A DNA stretch of 64,000 nt from Pseudomonas helvetica (GCF_039908645.1 NZ_CP150917.1:4599501-4663500); one strand, 5' to 3'; positions 42,469-52,234 are shown, counted from the first letter of the stretch. Numbers and translations are program-made. The notes: generated by a model not told the origin, from the sequence alone.

Positions 42469-43802
42469 GGCCGCTTCGCGGGCGAGCCCGCCTCTACAAG
42501 ATTCAGGTCTGGCGCAAACAGCGCGGCGATCGCCGATGGATTGGACGGGAAATAAAAGTGCACATAAGACGCCGTCATCCGCCCGTCACGGTAAACCGCC
42601 TCGGCACCGCGCCCGCCGTTAGGGCTCAGGCCGCGAGCGATCGGCTCAAGCTCGGTGCTGGTCAATGAATGATGGTAGGTGTGGCCACGCAACGCGCCTT
42701 CAGGTAACTCGACCGCTTGCAGGGCCAACGCGGCCAGACGCTTTTGCATCACCGCATCACCGGCCAGCAGCCCCAGCAACTCAGCGCGCGTGCCATCGAC
42801 ATCGGTCAGTGAGTCGAGCAAATAGAGCATGCCGCCGCATTCGGCCAGCAACGGCTTGCCAGCGGCGTGGTGTGCGCGAATCGCATCGAGCATTGTGCGG
42901 TTTTCAGCCAACGCCACGTGGTGCAATTCCGGATAACCACCGGGCAGATACAAGCTGTCCGCTTCAGGCAGTTCACGGTCATGGATCGGCGAGAAGAATC
43001 GCAACTCGGCGCCCATCGCCCGCAACAAGTCGAGGCTTGCGCCATACGTGAAGGCAAACGCTTCATCGCGAGCCACCGCGATTCGCACACCGGCCAACAA
43101 TGGCTCGGCGGTAATCACGTCAGGCGCAGCGAACTCGACGGCAGGCGGCAATGCCACTTCGCAGCTGCTGGCCAACGCCTCGGCCGCAGCGTCGAGGCGC
43201 AGATCGAGGTCATTCAATTCACTGGCCTGGACCAGCCCCAAGTGACGGCTAGGCAATTCGATTCCGGTTTCCCGGGACAAGGCGCCGTACCAGCGCAAGC
43301 CTTCAGTGAGGCTGCCTTCGAGCAATTGCGCGTGACGCAAGGTGCCGACGCGGTTGGCCAAGACACCAGCAAACGGCAAGTCCGGCTGATAACGTGCGAG
43401 CCCCAACGCCAGCGCGCCGAAGGTCTGAGCCATGGCGGTGCCATCGATCACGCCCAGCACCGGCACACCGAAATGCCGCGCCAGATCGGCGCTGGACGGC
43501 GTGCCATCGAACAACCCCATCACGCCTTCGATCAAAATCAGATCAGCCTCAGCGGCGGCTTCCCACAACAGCCGACGACTTTCCTGCTCGCCGACCATCC
43601 ACATGTCCAGTTGATACACCGGCGCACCGCTGGCGCGCTCGAGAATCATCGGATCGAGAAAGTCCGGACCGCATTTGAACACCCGGACCTTGCGCCCCTG
43701 ATTGCGATGCAAACGGGCCAGCGCCGCGGTGACAGTGGTCTTGCCCTGACCGGAAGCCGGCGCGGCAATCAGTACCGCCGGGCAAAAACGCGGCTCACTC
43801 AC
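42465..43802 (-). CDS. cobB: Cobyrinate a,c-diamide synthase
   Basis: 445 residues. P-loop IAAPASGQGKTTVTAALARL, KCGPDFLDPM, VEGVMGLFDG, and a C-terminal glutamine amidotransferase with LLAECGGMLYL. It amidates carboxylates a and c. Odd point: the last dozen codons (after FAPDL) are encoded by a REP sequence (42473-42500), giving the tail [11 protein letters not shown], so this extension is probably acquired and not part of the fold. Confidence 0.96.
   Translation of the reverse strand: MSEPRFCPAVLIAAPASGQGKTTVTAALARLHRNQGRKVRVFKCGPDFLDPMILERASGAPVYQLDMWMVGEQESRRLLWEAAAEADLILIEGVMGLFDGTPSSADLARHFGVPVLGVIDGTAMAQTFGALALGLARYQPDLPFAGVLANRVGTLRHAQLLEGSLTEGLRWYGALSRETGIELPSRHLGLVQASELNDLDLRLDAAAEALASSCEVALPPAVEFAAPDVITAEPLLAGVRIAVARDEAFAFTYGASLDLLRAMGAELRFFSPIHDRELPEADSLYLPGGYPELHHVALAENRTMLDAIRAHHAAGKPLLAECGGMLYLLDSLTDVDGTRAELLGLLAGDAVMQKRLAALALQAVELPEGALRGHTYHHSLTSTELEPIARGLSPNGGRGAEAVYRDGRMTASYVHFYFPSNPSAIAALFAPDLNLVEAGSPAKRP
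42473..42500. repeat. REP-like sequence inside the cobB 3' end
   Basis: On the minus strand: CTTGTAGAGGCGGGCTCGCC followed by CGCGAAGC, the same family as the CTGTAGGAGC-GGGCTTGCCCGCGA repeats seen elsewhere in pseudomonads. Ends 4 nt before the bluB start codon. Confidence 0.75.
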
Positions 43803-44410
43803 AGCTCAACGCCTTTCTGCGCTTTGATCCCGGCCTGGAAAGCATGCTTGATCATGCCCATTTCGGTAACGGTGTCCGCCAGTTCGATCATTTCCGGCTT
43901 GGCACCACGACCCGTGACTACCACGTGTTGCATCGGCGGACGCGCCTGCAAGTCGCTGAGCACCTGATCAAGGTCCAGATAACCGTGCTTGAGGGCGATA
44001 TTCAGTTCATCGAGCACCACCAGACCAATGGCCGGGTCACGCAGCAATTCGCGGGAGACGTCCCATGCGGCCTCGGCGGCGGCGATATCGCGCTGGCGAT
44101 CCTGGGTTTCCCAGGTGAAACCTTCGCCCATCACGTGGAAGCGCACTTGTTCCGGGAACCGCCGGAAGAACAGCTCCTCGCCGGTACTGCTGCGCCCCTT
44201 GATGAACTGCACCACGCCGCACTGCATGCCGTGGCCCATCGCCCGGGCGAGCATGCCGAACGCAGAACTGCTTTTGCCCTTGCCGTTGCCGGACAGGACC
44301 AGCAGCAAGCCGCATTCATTCGGCGAGTTGGCAATGCGCTCATCGATCACGGCTTTCTTGCGCAGCATGCGTGCCAGATGGCGTTCGTCACGATCGGGGG
44401 AATCAGTCAT
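43799..44410 (-). CDS. cobO: Cob(I)yrinic acid a,c-diamide adenosyltransferase
   Basis: 203 residues of the CobO/BtuR family: P-loop LLLVLSGNGKGKSSSAFGML, VVQFIKGRS, LVVLDELNIALKHGYL, and VVTGRGAKPEMIELAD. It adds the 5'-deoxyadenosyl group to cobalt(I). First gene after the riboswitch, so the whole operon is under B12 control. GGAGAG lies 8 nt before the ATG. Confidence 0.96.
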   Translation of the reverse strand: MTDSPDRDERHLARMLRKKAVIDERIANSPNECGLLLVLSGNGKGKSSSAFGMLARAMGHGMQCGVVQFIKGRSSTGEELFFRRFPEQVRFHVMGEGFTWETQDRQRDIAAAEAAWDVSRELLRDPAIGLVVLDELNIALKHGYLDLDQVLSDLQARPPMQHVVVTGRGAKPEMIELADTVTEMGMIKHAFQAGIKAQKGVEL

Positions 44411-44454
44411 GGGGGGAGCTCTCCGTTGAGGCTGGATAACGGCGGGCAGGCATA

Positions 44455-44700
44455 GAAATAGACGGCAAGAAGCCTGGCATCGCCCACCGTGATGCCGCTG
44501 GATGGATCAGGCCGGTCTCCGGGCTCATAAGCGGCTGACGCCTGACTGCGCGCCTTCCCATATCGACCTTCGACACAGTGGCTCAAAGCGCAGCTTTTAC
44601 TCATTTACCGTTGCGGGGGCAGCGCCGGGATCGTCGCCCGCTCTGTCAAAGAACGCGCCCTCACCGGCTTCCCTGTTTCACTCGGTCGACCACAGGGTCA
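44455..44700 (-). promoter_or_regulatory. Cobalamin (AdoCbl) riboswitch controlling the cob operon
   Basis: On the minus strand, in order: AGGGAAGCCGGTG (near 44677-44662), the B12-box region GCTGCCCCCGCAACGGTAA (near 44625-44603), and AGCCCGGAGACCGGCC (near 44525-44510), all conserved blocks of the class-I cobalamin aptamer. It ends about 50-100 nt before cobO. High B12 should shut down the operon; edges are approximate. Confidence 0.95.
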
Positions 44701-44884
44701 CAGAGCACCTGAAACAAGTCGCGAAGGTTAGAGGGTTGGGGGTGGAGCGTCAATTAAAGCCGGGGGCTCATCAATGGATAGAAACCGATCCCGATCAATA
44801 AACTGGCGCCAATCTTGTGCCACACTGAAAGCGGTGATATCAAAGAGCCACAACCTTACATTACAAGAACAAAGAGGGGGCAAC

Positions 44885-45469
44885 ATGCAAGGCATGATCA
44901 TCAGTAACCCGAAGCTGGAATTCCTGCGCCCGGTACTGGAACGCTGGTTCGAGTGCATCGACCGTTACAACGCGGTACGCGGCGATAACGAAAGCCCTTA
45001 CTGGTTTGACGAACGCGCCAACCTGAGCCTGCTTTCAGCGGCGGCGTGGATGGCAGAAATGGTCACCCTTGAACAGACTCCGACAAAAAAGCAGATCGAG
45101 GAAGGCGAGCGTAATGGCCGCGCCGACCTGTTTATCGCCAGTGGAGAAGAACGCGCCTACCTTCAAGCCACGCAACGCTGGCCGCGAGTCAACAACCTGA
45201 ATCTGACCCAGGCCTTGCTCGATGTCGTGAGCGATGCGAAAAAAATCAGCTACGCCAGCGACCTGAAGCTCGGCTGCCTGTTCGTCGCCCCACAAAAAGC
45301 CCAGCACAGCCCTACGCCGGAAGAACTCCAGGACATGGTCGACGATCTGCAAAAGGAACACACCTGCGCAGTGGCCTGGTACTTTCCCTACGCCTATCGC
45401 AAATTGCACAACGAAGCCGGCAACTACCATCCGGGCATCGCGGTATTGCTCAAAGAGGCCCGCGGCTGA
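44885..45469 (+). CDS. Conserved hypothetical protein (194 aa)
   Basis: 194 residues, soluble, with no domain I can name. Conserved-looking parts: FLRPVLERWFECIDRYN, NLSLLSAAAWMAEMVTLEQ, SGEERAYLQATQRWP, and CAVAWYFPYAYRKLHNEAGN. ATG 44885 follows GAGGGGG; an upstream in-frame ATG at 44774 lies in a region lacking coding bias. Pseudomonads carry this gene next to the cobalamin operon by memory, but no functional tie is visible. Confidence 0.75.
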   Translation: MQGMIISNPKLEFLRPVLERWFECIDRYNAVRGDNESPYWFDERANLSLLSAAAWMAEMVTLEQTPTKKQIEEGERNGRADLFIASGEERAYLQATQRWPRVNNLNLTQALLDVVSDAKKISYASDLKLGCLFVAPQKAQHSPTPEELQDMVDDLQKEHTCAVAWYFPYAYRKLHNEAGNYHPGIAVLLKEARG

Positions 45470-45534
45470 CAGGTTGAACCTTCCATCGATCAGGTTCCTC
45501 TATGATGAGGTGATGCATTCATAGGGAAATCAGC

Positions 45535-46848
45535 ATGCTCAAGCCTCGATTCGTCCTTGTTATCGCCATCGCCGGAGGGCTCGCCGCCTGCGGGGAGTCC
45601 GCCACCTTGCCAGTGTCGGACGGCACGGGCCCATCGCCCAAGCTGCCGGAACCGCACAAGACGCTGATCCCGACAGTGAACATCGCACCGGCGGTCGGCT
45701 GGCCAACGGGCGCAAAGCCGATTGCCGCGCCAGGCACTCAGGTGGCGGCATTTGCCGAAGGACTTGATCATCCACGCTGGCTCTATGTACTGCCCAACGG
45801 CGACGTGTTGGTGGCTGAAACCAATGCGCCACCCAAGCCCGACGACAGCAAAGGCATTCGCGGCTGGGTCATGGGCAAAGTCATGGGCCGCGCCGGGGCT
45901 GGCGTACCAAGCGCGAACCGGATCACCCTGCTGCGTGACAAGGATCACAACGGCGTCGCTGAAACCCGCACGACCTTCATCGAGAACCTCAACTCGCCGT
46001 TCGGCATGACCCTGGTCGGCAACGACCTGTACGTCGCCGACACTGACCGCCTGCTGCGCTTTCACTATGAAAGCGGTGAAACGTCCATCACCGCCAAACC
46101 GGTGAACGTCATCGACCTGCCCGGCGGCACGCTGAATCATCACTGGACCAAAAACGTCATCGCCAGCAAGGACGGCAGCAAGCTCTACGTCACGGTCGGC
46201 TCCAACAGCAACGCTGGTGAAAATGGCCTGGAGCAGGAAGAAGGACGTGCAGCGATCTGGGAAGTCGATCGCGCTACCGGCAACCATCGGATTTTCGCCT
46301 CCGGCCTGCGCAATCCCAACGGCATGGACTGGGAACCGCGCAGTGGAAAACTCTGGACCGCCGTCAACGAACGGGACGAAATCGGCAGCGACCTGGTGCC
46401 GGACTACATCACCTCGGTCAAGGACGGCGGCTTCTACGGCTGGCCATTCAGTTACTACGGCCAGCACATCGACGCGCGCGTCACACCGCAAAACCCGGAC
46501 CTCGTCGCCAGGGCCATCGCCCCGGACTACGCGGTTGGACCGCATACCGCTTCGCTGGGCCTGACCTTCGCCGAAGGCAGCAAGCTGCCAGCTCCGTTCA
46601 CTGAAGGCGCATTTATCGGCCAGCATGGTTCCTGGAACCGCAAACCACATAGTGGCTACAAAGTCATCTTCGTGCCGTTCAGCGCTGGCAAGCCGGCAGC
46701 GCAACCGGTCGACGTGCTGACGGGGTTTCTCAACAAGAATGAAGAAGCCATGGGTCGCCCGGTGGGCGTAGTGATCGATAAACAGGGTGACTTGCTGGTG
46801 GCCGATGACGTGGGGAACAAGATCTGGCGCGTGTCAGCCGCCAAATAA
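45535..46848 (+). CDS. PQQ-dependent sugar (sorbosone-type) dehydrogenase, lipoprotein
   Basis: 437 residues. The signal ends in a lipobox (GLAACGES), so it is a predicted envelope lipoprotein. A six-bladed soluble glucose dehydrogenase-like propeller follows: [67 protein letters not shown], and HGSWNRKP. The family oxidises aldoses or sorbosone with PQQ; the actual substrate is unknown. AGGGA upstream. Confidence 0.88.
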   Translation: MLKPRFVLVIAIAGGLAACGESATLPVSDGTGPSPKLPEPHKTLIPTVNIAPAVGWPTGAKPIAAPGTQVAAFAEGLDHPRWLYVLPNGDVLVAETNAPPKPDDSKGIRGWVMGKVMGRAGAGVPSANRITLLRDKDHNGVAETRTTFIENLNSPFGMTLVGNDLYVADTDRLLRFHYESGETSITAKPVNVIDLPGGTLNHHWTKNVIASKDGSKLYVTVGSNSNAGENGLEQEEGRAAIWEVDRATGNHRIFASGLRNPNGMDWEPRSGKLWTAVNERDEIGSDLVPDYITSVKDGGFYGWPFSYYGQHIDARVTPQNPDLVARAIAPDYAVGPHTASLGLTFAEGSKLPAPFTEGAFIGQHGSWNRKPHSGYKVIFVPFSAGKPAAQPVDVLTGFLNKNEEAMGRPVGVVIDKQGDLLVADDVGNKIWRVSAAK

Positions 46849-46854
46849 CAACAC

Positions 46855-46935
46855 GGACTTGCAGGAGCCTGGCTTGCCAGCGATTACGGCTTACCTGACA
46901 CACCGCCATCGCGAGCAAGCTCGGCTCCTACAGCT
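46855..46935. repeat. Imperfect REP pair
   Basis: A left degenerate copy (TTGCAGGAGCCTGGCTTGCC) and a right inverted copy (ATCGCGAGCAAGCTCGGCTC then CTACAG) between convergent genes. The right copy runs into the 3' end of the methyltransferase gene. Confidence 0.7.
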
Positions 46936-47590
46936 TGCGGCACAGCGTCAAACCATCGCCCAATGGCAACAACGACAGATCGACACGCGAGTCGTCCTTC
47001 AAGGCGCGATTGAGTGCCTGGATGGCTCGGGTGTCTTCGCTCGCGGGATTTTCTTCCAGTACTCGCCCACTCCACAGTGTGTTGTCGAATACCGCCAGCC
47101 CACCACTTCGCAGCAGCCGCAAAGCGCTTTCCAGATAAGCCGGATAGTTGGCCTTGTCGGCATCGATGAAGATCAGATCGAAGCAACCGCCCTGTCCTTG
47201 CTGCTCAAGTTGAGCCAGGGTTTGCAACGCGGGGGCCAAACGCAAATCGATGCGCCCAGCGAGCCCAGCCTCTTGCCAGTAACGGCGCGCAGTGGCGTTG
47301 TAGTCTCCGGGAATGTCACAGCAGATCAACGAACCGTCATCCGGCAAGGCGGCCGCCATGCACAAGGCGCTGTAACCGGTGAAGGTGCCGACTTCAAGCA
47401 AGCGCCTGGCGCCCGTCAGCTTGACCAGCAAGGCGAGGAACTGACCTTGCTCGGGCGCCACCTGCCAGCGCGCCATGGGCAGTGCCTGGGTTTCGTCACG
47501 CAAGCGGCGTTGCAGCGGCGTTTCGCGCAGGGAAACGTCGAGCAGGTAGTTATAAAGGGAATCGTCGAGATTGAGTGTGCGAGCGGTCAT
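46928..47590 (-). CDS. Class I SAM-dependent O-methyltransferase
   Basis: 220 residues of the caffeoyl-CoA/catechol O-methyltransferase family: QFLALLVKLTGARRLLEVGT and FTGYSALCMAAALP bind SAM; DLIFIDADKANYPAYLE has the metal-binding Asp, and AVFDNTLWSGRV completes the active site. It methylates a hydroxyl of an unknown small molecule in the cytosol. Followed by a REP pair. Confidence 0.9.
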   Translation of the reverse strand: MTARTLNLDDSLYNYLLDVSLRETPLQRRLRDETQALPMARWQVAPEQGQFLALLVKLTGARRLLEVGTFTGYSALCMAAALPDDGSLICCDIPGDYNATARRYWQEAGLAGRIDLRLAPALQTLAQLEQQGQGGCFDLIFIDADKANYPAYLESALRLLRSGGLAVFDNTLWSGRVLEENPASEDTRAIQALNRALKDDSRVDLSLLPLGDGLTLCRKL

Positions 47591-47605
47591 GACAACCTCT
47601 GCGAA

Positions 47606-48139
47606 CTAGAAATTGTGCGCCAGATGCTCAGGCTCGATAACACGCTTGGCGCTCAGGTAGGCTCTCTGCCAATAGGCCTTGGACAAACTGTCGAGCTTCA
47701 CCGTACCACCCGTGGCGGGTGCATGCACGAAGCGACCTTCACCGACGTAGATCCCGGCGTGACTGACTTGCGAGCCGCCATTGGTGGCGAAGAAGATCAG
47801 GTCACCGGTTTGCAGAGCCTCCAGGCCAACGTTCGGCGCCTGCATGCCGATCATCTCGCGAGTTGAACGTGGCAGGGAAATACCCGCTGCATCGCGGTAG
47901 ACGTAACCGATCAGGCCGCTGCAATCGAAACCTGAATCCGGTGTATTGCCACCCCAACGATAAGGCGTGCCGACCAGACCCAGCGCGCGAATCAGCACGT
48001 CTTCAGCGGCAGGCGAGAACGATTGGGCGGGAGCGAAAACCGGGGCGCGAACGACTTTGACAGGCGGCGGAGTGCGGCTGGCGCAGGCGCTGAGCAGCGC
48101 TGCGAAGAAGATGAGTACAAGGCGGGCCGACATCGTCAT
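47606..48139 (-). CDS. NlpC/P60 peptidoglycan endopeptidase, lipoprotein
   Basis: 177 residues. Lipobox LLSACAS near 15-21 places it on the envelope. NlpC/P60 domain: GTPYRWGGNTPDSGFDCSGL with catalytic Cys, GDLIFFATNGGSQVSHAGIY with His, and FVHAPATGG with the third residue. It cuts murein stem peptides between D-Glu and diamino acid. ATG 48139 with AGGA at 10 nt. The next upstream gene is a paralogue, separated by a terminator. Confidence 0.92.
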   Translation of the reverse strand: MTMSARLVLIFFAALLSACASRTPPPVKVVRAPVFAPAQSFSPAAEDVLIRALGLVGTPYRWGGNTPDSGFDCSGLIGYVYRDAAGISLPRSTREMIGMQAPNVGLEALQTGDLIFFATNGGSQVSHAGIYVGEGRFVHAPATGGTVKLDSLSKAYWQRAYLSAKRVIEPEHLAHNF

Positions 48140-48193
48140 ATACAGAACATCCTGATCTGGCTGCGGCTTTCTCTGCCGAGAGGCTGAAAACAA

Positions 48194-48220
48194 AACCGCG
48201 TAAGCAGGGCTTACGCGGTT
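48194..48220 (-). terminator. Terminator between the two NlpC/P60 genes
   Basis: Perfect 12-bp stem (48194-48205 with 48209-48220), 3-nt loop, followed on the minus strand by TTTTGTTTT. It ends the upstream paralogue. Confidence 0.9.
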
Positions 48221-48304
48221 AGTTAGTCAACAATAGATCAGGATTCTAGCGGCTACGCGCCAAACTTCAAGTAAGACTTTAAGTTAGCCTTACAAAAAGT
48301 CCGT

Positions 48305-48928
48305 TTACTTGCGTGCCGTGACTGTCGTTGGTGCCATGGCGAGTGCTCGCTTGGCCTCAATGAAGGTCTTGCTCCAGTAGCTGTCGCCCAGGTTATCGAC
48401 CCGAACACCACCGCTGCGGCGGCTGCTGGAATGGATGAACTGGTCATCACCCAGGTAGATCCCGGCGTGACTGACGCGACCGCGACGACCATTGGTGGCG
48501 AAGAACAGCAAGTCGCCAGGCTTCAGGTTGTTGCGCGAAACCAATGGCGCATTCACGTTGATCATTTCGCGAGTGGAGCGCGGCAGGTTCATGCCAGCCT
48601 CTTCACGAAACAGATAACCGATGAAACCGCTGCAATCGAAACCGGCTTCAGAGGTGCCGCCCATGCGGTAACGGGTACCGACCAGGGACAGGCCACGCTC
48701 AAGGATGCTGTCGGCCAGAACCGGAAGCTGGTAAGGCTTGCTGCTGGCAAAGTCAGCCAGTTCTTTTTCGGTAGCCAGCTCTTCCTGATAAATAACGGAA
48801 GACTGGGCAGTCGCTGAATTTTTAATCTGCTGATCGTTTTGTTGTTGCGAGACCGGGGAATGAACCGCGCAACCAAAAAGCAGGGTGACAAGTGCGAGAG
48901 GCACGAGGGGTGCGAAGCGATTTAGCAT
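48305..48928 (-). CDS. NlpC/P60 peptidoglycan endopeptidase, lipoprotein (paralogue)
   Basis: 207 residues. The signal ends in LLFGCAV, a lipobox. NlpC/P60 landmarks match the neighbouring gene: GTRYRMGGTSEAGFDCSGFI, GDLLFFATNGRRGRVSHAGIY, and FIHSSSRRSGG. A linker of about 50 residues rich in Gln and Ser precedes it. The pair looks like an old tandem duplication. ATG 48928 chosen; a GTG two codons upstream is possible, and neither has a good ribosome site. Confidence 0.9.
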   Translation of the reverse strand: MLNRFAPLVPLALVTLLFGCAVHSPVSQQQNDQQIKNSATAQSSVIYQEELATEKELADFASSKPYQLPVLADSILERGLSLVGTRYRMGGTSEAGFDCSGFIGYLFREEAGMNLPRSTREMINVNAPLVSRNNLKPGDLLFFATNGRRGRVSHAGIYLGDDQFIHSSSRRSGGVRVDNLGDSYWSKTFIEAKRALAMAPTTVTARK

Positions 48929-49141
48929 GGGCACGACCGTGGCTGAAGTTTTAAAGATGGCGAGACTATGCCTTCTATCGTCCTCATTTGCAAATTCAAT
49001 CGATCCAAATGTGACTTATCGGTTTCTCGTTAACATCTAAGCGCTTAAGCCCATTTTAAATCTGCACGCGCCGCGAATACCCTTCCGGAAGCGGGTTTCC
49101 TGACGCCTGAAAGATGCCGAAACGCGCTACAGGCCGCGGTT

Positions 49142-49846
49142 TTACCAGCCCAGGGTTTCTTTGAGGAAGGGGATCGTCAGCTTGCGCTGAGCCTGCAAGG
49201 AGGCCTGATCGAGGCGCTCAAGGAGCTCGAACAACGCGCTCATGCTGCGTGTACCGCGCGTCAAAATAAAATGCCCGACTTCGTCGGTCAGGTGCAGGCC
49301 GCGACGTGACGCGCGCAATTGCAGCGCACGCAACTTGTCTTCATCAGACAGCGGCCGCATCTGAAAAATCAGTGCCAGGGTCAAGCGGGACTTGAGGTCA
49401 GCCAGTTTTACCGGCAACTCGCGTGGCGAGGTCGAAGCGGCGATCAGCAGACGCCGACCACTGTCTCGCAGGCGATTGAACAGATGGAACAACGCCTCTT
49501 CCCAGTCAGCCCGCCCTGCGACTGCCTGCAAGTCATCCAGGCAGACCAGCTCGTACTGTTCAAGGTTGTCGAGGATTTCGATACCGCGATCCAGCAACTC
49601 GGCCAACGGCAGGTACACCGCCGGCTCCCCCAACTGCTCGAAGCGCAAGCACGCGGCTTGCAGCAAGTGCGTACGCCCTACGCCGTCCTTGCCCCAGAGA
49701 TAGATCAGGCTTTCGGTCCAGCCGGCGTCGGCTTCGCACAGCCGCTCGACATAGCCGAGTGCAGCGGCATTGGCGCCAGGGTAGTAGTTGATAAAGGTAG
49801 CGTCATCACGCAGACGCACACCTAGGGGCAGCTGAATCGGTTTCAT
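49142..49846 (-). CDS. hda: DnaA regulatory inactivator Hda
   Basis: 234 residues of the AAA+ DnaA-like family, lacking the DNA-binding domain IV of DnaA. MKPIQLPLGVRLRDDATFINYYPGAN has the N-terminal clamp-binding motif (QLPL), IYLWGKDGVGRTHLLQA is the Walker A (GKDGVGRTH variant), and LVCLDDLQAVAG the Walker B. With the sliding clamp it triggers ATP hydrolysis by DnaA after initiation. Starts at ATG 49846. Upstream in the same direction: a PerM-like permease gene. Confidence 0.94.
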   Translation of the reverse strand: MKPIQLPLGVRLRDDATFINYYPGANAAALGYVERLCEADAGWTESLIYLWGKDGVGRTHLLQAACLRFEQLGEPAVYLPLAELLDRGIEILDNLEQYELVCLDDLQAVAGRADWEEALFHLFNRLRDSGRRLLIAASTSPRELPVKLADLKSRLTLALIFQMRPLSDEDKLRALQLRASRRGLHLTDEVGHFILTRGTRSMSALFELLERLDQASLQAQRKLTIPFLKETLGW

Positions 49847-50078
49847 GCTGACTGAACAGTTCAAACGAACCGTTAGTGGCCTCTGTGTAAAGTTTGCAAA
49901 GTTTATACCCGTGACGCCAGCCGCACAATGCAGCAGACCATAAGCAAAATCAAAGGTTTGCGTTAACTTGCGGGGATCGCCGGGGTTTGTTTGACGGCGT
50001 ATGTGACAGCCAGGAGAGTTTTACAGGCTCGCCCGGCAATACACCGGGCGTCCTTGAGCACTTAATCGACAGGGCTGA

Positions 50079-51149
50079 TCAATCCGAATCGTCCACACCG
50101 CTATACATGCCAGAATCTTTATATAAATCATGCAGATGGCGAACAAGCACCATGATCACCGCCGCCACTGGCAACGCCAGCAGGATCCCGGTGAAACCGA
50201 ACAGTTCTCCGCCCGCCAGAATCGCAAAGATCACCGCCACCGGGTGCAGGCCAATCCGGTCCCCCACCAACAACGGCGTCAGCACCATGCCTTCCAGTGC
50301 CTGACCGACCATGAACACCGCGACAATCCCGATCATCGGATACAGATCGCCACCAAACTGAAACAACCCGGCGATCAACGCCGCTCCGATCCCGATCACA
50401 AAGCCCATGTACGGCACGATTGCTGCCAGACCGGCAATCAGACCGATCAACAGCCCCAACTCCAGTCCGACCAGCATCAGGCCCGCCGCGTAGATCACAC
50501 CCAACGCCAGCATCACCAGCAACTGCCCACGAACAAATGCGCCGAGCACCTCGTGACACTCACCCGCCAGCGAGACTACACGCTCTTCACGATCACGCGG
50601 CAACAGGCTGCGGATCTTCGCCATCATCAGGTCCCAGTCGCGCAACAGGTAAAAACTCACCACCGGGATCAACACCAGATTGGCCAGCCAACCGATCAAT
50701 GCCAAACCCGATGCGGTGGCCTGGCTCAGCACGATCCCGACGATGTCAGTAGCCTGCCCCATGTGCTCGGTGATCGCGGCCTTGACCTTGTCGAACTTCC
50801 AGAACCCATTCGCCAACCCGAATTTCGATTGCGCCCAGGGCATCGCCGTGTGCTGCAACCAATCAAGCATTTGTGGCGCCAGCTCATACAAACGGAACAG
50901 CTGTTTGGCCAGCATTGGCACCAACACCAGCAACAACGTCATGACGACCAGGGTGAACAGCGCAAATACCGCAACCACACCCCAGGTTCGCGACAGGCCA
51001 AATTTCTCCAGGCGATCCACCAGCGGGTCGAACAGATAGGCCAGTAACAGCGCCACCAGGAACGGTGTAAGGATCGGATGCAACAGGTACACAAATGCGC
51101 ACAGCAGGGCTATCCCACCAAGCCACACCCAACGCCGTGTATCGGCCAT
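50079..51149 (-). CDS. AI-2E family (PerM-like) permease
   Basis: 356 residues, about eight helices. It starts with RRWVWLGGIALLCAFVYLLHPILTPFLVA and has LLRDWDLMMAKIRSLLPRDRE and a C-terminal GLHPVAVIFAILAGGELFGFTGILLALPVAA, which are typical of this family. In some bacteria these proteins export AI-2 or act as sodium/proton antiporters; the role in Pseudomonas is unclear. GGAG upstream. Downstream of the DUF2066 gene, likely cotranscribed (35-nt gap). Confidence 0.9.
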   Translation of the reverse strand: MADTRRWVWLGGIALLCAFVYLLHPILTPFLVALLLAYLFDPLVDRLEKFGLSRTWGVVAVFALFTLVVMTLLLVLVPMLAKQLFRLYELAPQMLDWLQHTAMPWAQSKFGLANGFWKFDKVKAAITEHMGQATDIVGIVLSQATASGLALIGWLANLVLIPVVSFYLLRDWDLMMAKIRSLLPRDREERVVSLAGECHEVLGAFVRGQLLVMLALGVIYAAGLMLVGLELGLLIGLIAGLAAIVPYMGFVIGIGAALIAGLFQFGGDLYPMIGIVAVFMVGQALEGMVLTPLLVGDRIGLHPVAVIFAILAGGELFGFTGILLALPVAAVIMVLVRHLHDLYKDSGMYSGVDDSD

Positions 51150-51184
51150 GAATCACTCCAGCTTCTATATAAGGAAAGAAAAAT

Positions 51185-52234
51185 CTACCAACGAAAACTC
51201 AACTGCGCTTTGGGCGCGGGTGCCGGGGCGACCGCGGGTGCCACACCGATGACCGCAGGCTGAACCGGTGCAGGCGCAACGCCCGCCGGCACTTCTTGCA
51301 ACTTCGCCAGACTCAATTGCGCTCGCAACTGATCGGCACTGCCGTTGACGCGATACACGATCCGGTCGCCATCGACACTTTGCAGGTGCGCACCAAACGG
51401 TTCCAGCAAGCGCCCCAACACCGCGTAACGCTCCAGGTTCATGCCTTGCACCTCAAGCACCTGCTCGGTGGACGCTCCCGGCCTGGCAACGAAACGCGGT
51501 GCCAGGCGCTGACTCACCGCCAGCAGAACCGCATCGGCCACGGCCGCACTGTCGGCTCCTTGCACGCTGCCTTGCTCGCGCTGGTCACCCAGCCATAAAT
51601 GCCACTTGGCCTGCCACTGACCACCCTCTTCCCGCGCATGCACCGCCAACAGAGCGTCCGCGCCATAACGTTCAGAGATGCCATGCAGCGGCGCCGGATC
51701 ATTGCCTTCCAGATGCGGCGCGGTGGCGACGATCTGCTCGTTCAGATCACCCAGTGGCAGGTGCAATGGCAGCCCCCGATGCTGTGCAGCACGCCGCAGC
51801 GGCGCGGCACTGGCCTGACCGTCGCCCACCAGGCTTGAGCCTTCGGTCGAATCGTTCAGCCACCAGCCGAGAATCGACGGCCGATTGGCACCCCACAAGG
51901 CCAAGCCTGCCTGACGCAGTGCCCGATCGGTGCTGACCGGATCGAAATCGACTTGCAGGCTTTCCGGCGGTCCGGCGTCGTAGCCATATCGGCTGATGAT
52001 CTGCTGCGGGTCCTTGCGAATCGCCGCCAGCCCGGGGCTCTGTGTTGCCTTGGCATCACCGGTCAGACGCAGCACCAGGGTATCCAGCGCACGCTGGGTG
52101 GCCTGATCGCGCTCCTCCGGGGTCTGACTGCTGACCGGCTCGCGCACTTGATAGAGACCGTTAACGGTTTGGGCATGACTCGCCAGGCTGACCAACGACA
52201 AACAGCCCACAAACAGTAATTTACACAAACGCAT
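51185..52234 (-). CDS. DUF2066 domain-containing exported protein
   Basis: 349 residues. Signal peptide LCKLLFVGCLSLVSLASHAQ, then the DUF2066 region starting TVNGLYQVREPVSSQTPEER with ATQRALDTLVLRLTG, and a Pro/Ala-rich C-terminal tail (GVAPAPVQPAVIGVAPAVA). Function unknown; the gene is divergent from purM and upstream of the permease and hda in pseudomonads. ATG 52234 was chosen for the signal peptide; the longer frame lacks coding features. Confidence 0.85.
   Translation of the reverse strand: MRLCKLLFVGCLSLVSLASHAQTVNGLYQVREPVSSQTPEERDQATQRALDTLVLRLTGDAKATQSPGLAAIRKDPQQIISRYGYDAGPPESLQVDFDPVSTDRALRQAGLALWGANRPSILGWWLNDSTEGSSLVGDGQASAAPLRRAAQHRGLPLHLPLGDLNEQIVATAPHLEGNDPAPLHGISERYGADALLAVHAREEGGQWQAKWHLWLGDQREQGSVQGADSAAVADAVLLAVSQRLAPRFVARPGASTEQVLEVQGMNLERYAVLGRLLEPFGAHLQSVDGDRIVYRVNGSADQLRAQLSLAKLQEVPAGVAPAPVQPAVIGVAPAVAPAPAPKAQLSFRW

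Noticed and set aside
44407..44604. 65-codon minus-strand frame upstream of cobO
   Set aside because: It lies inside the cobalamin riboswitch aptamer, whose conserved blocks explain the sequence.
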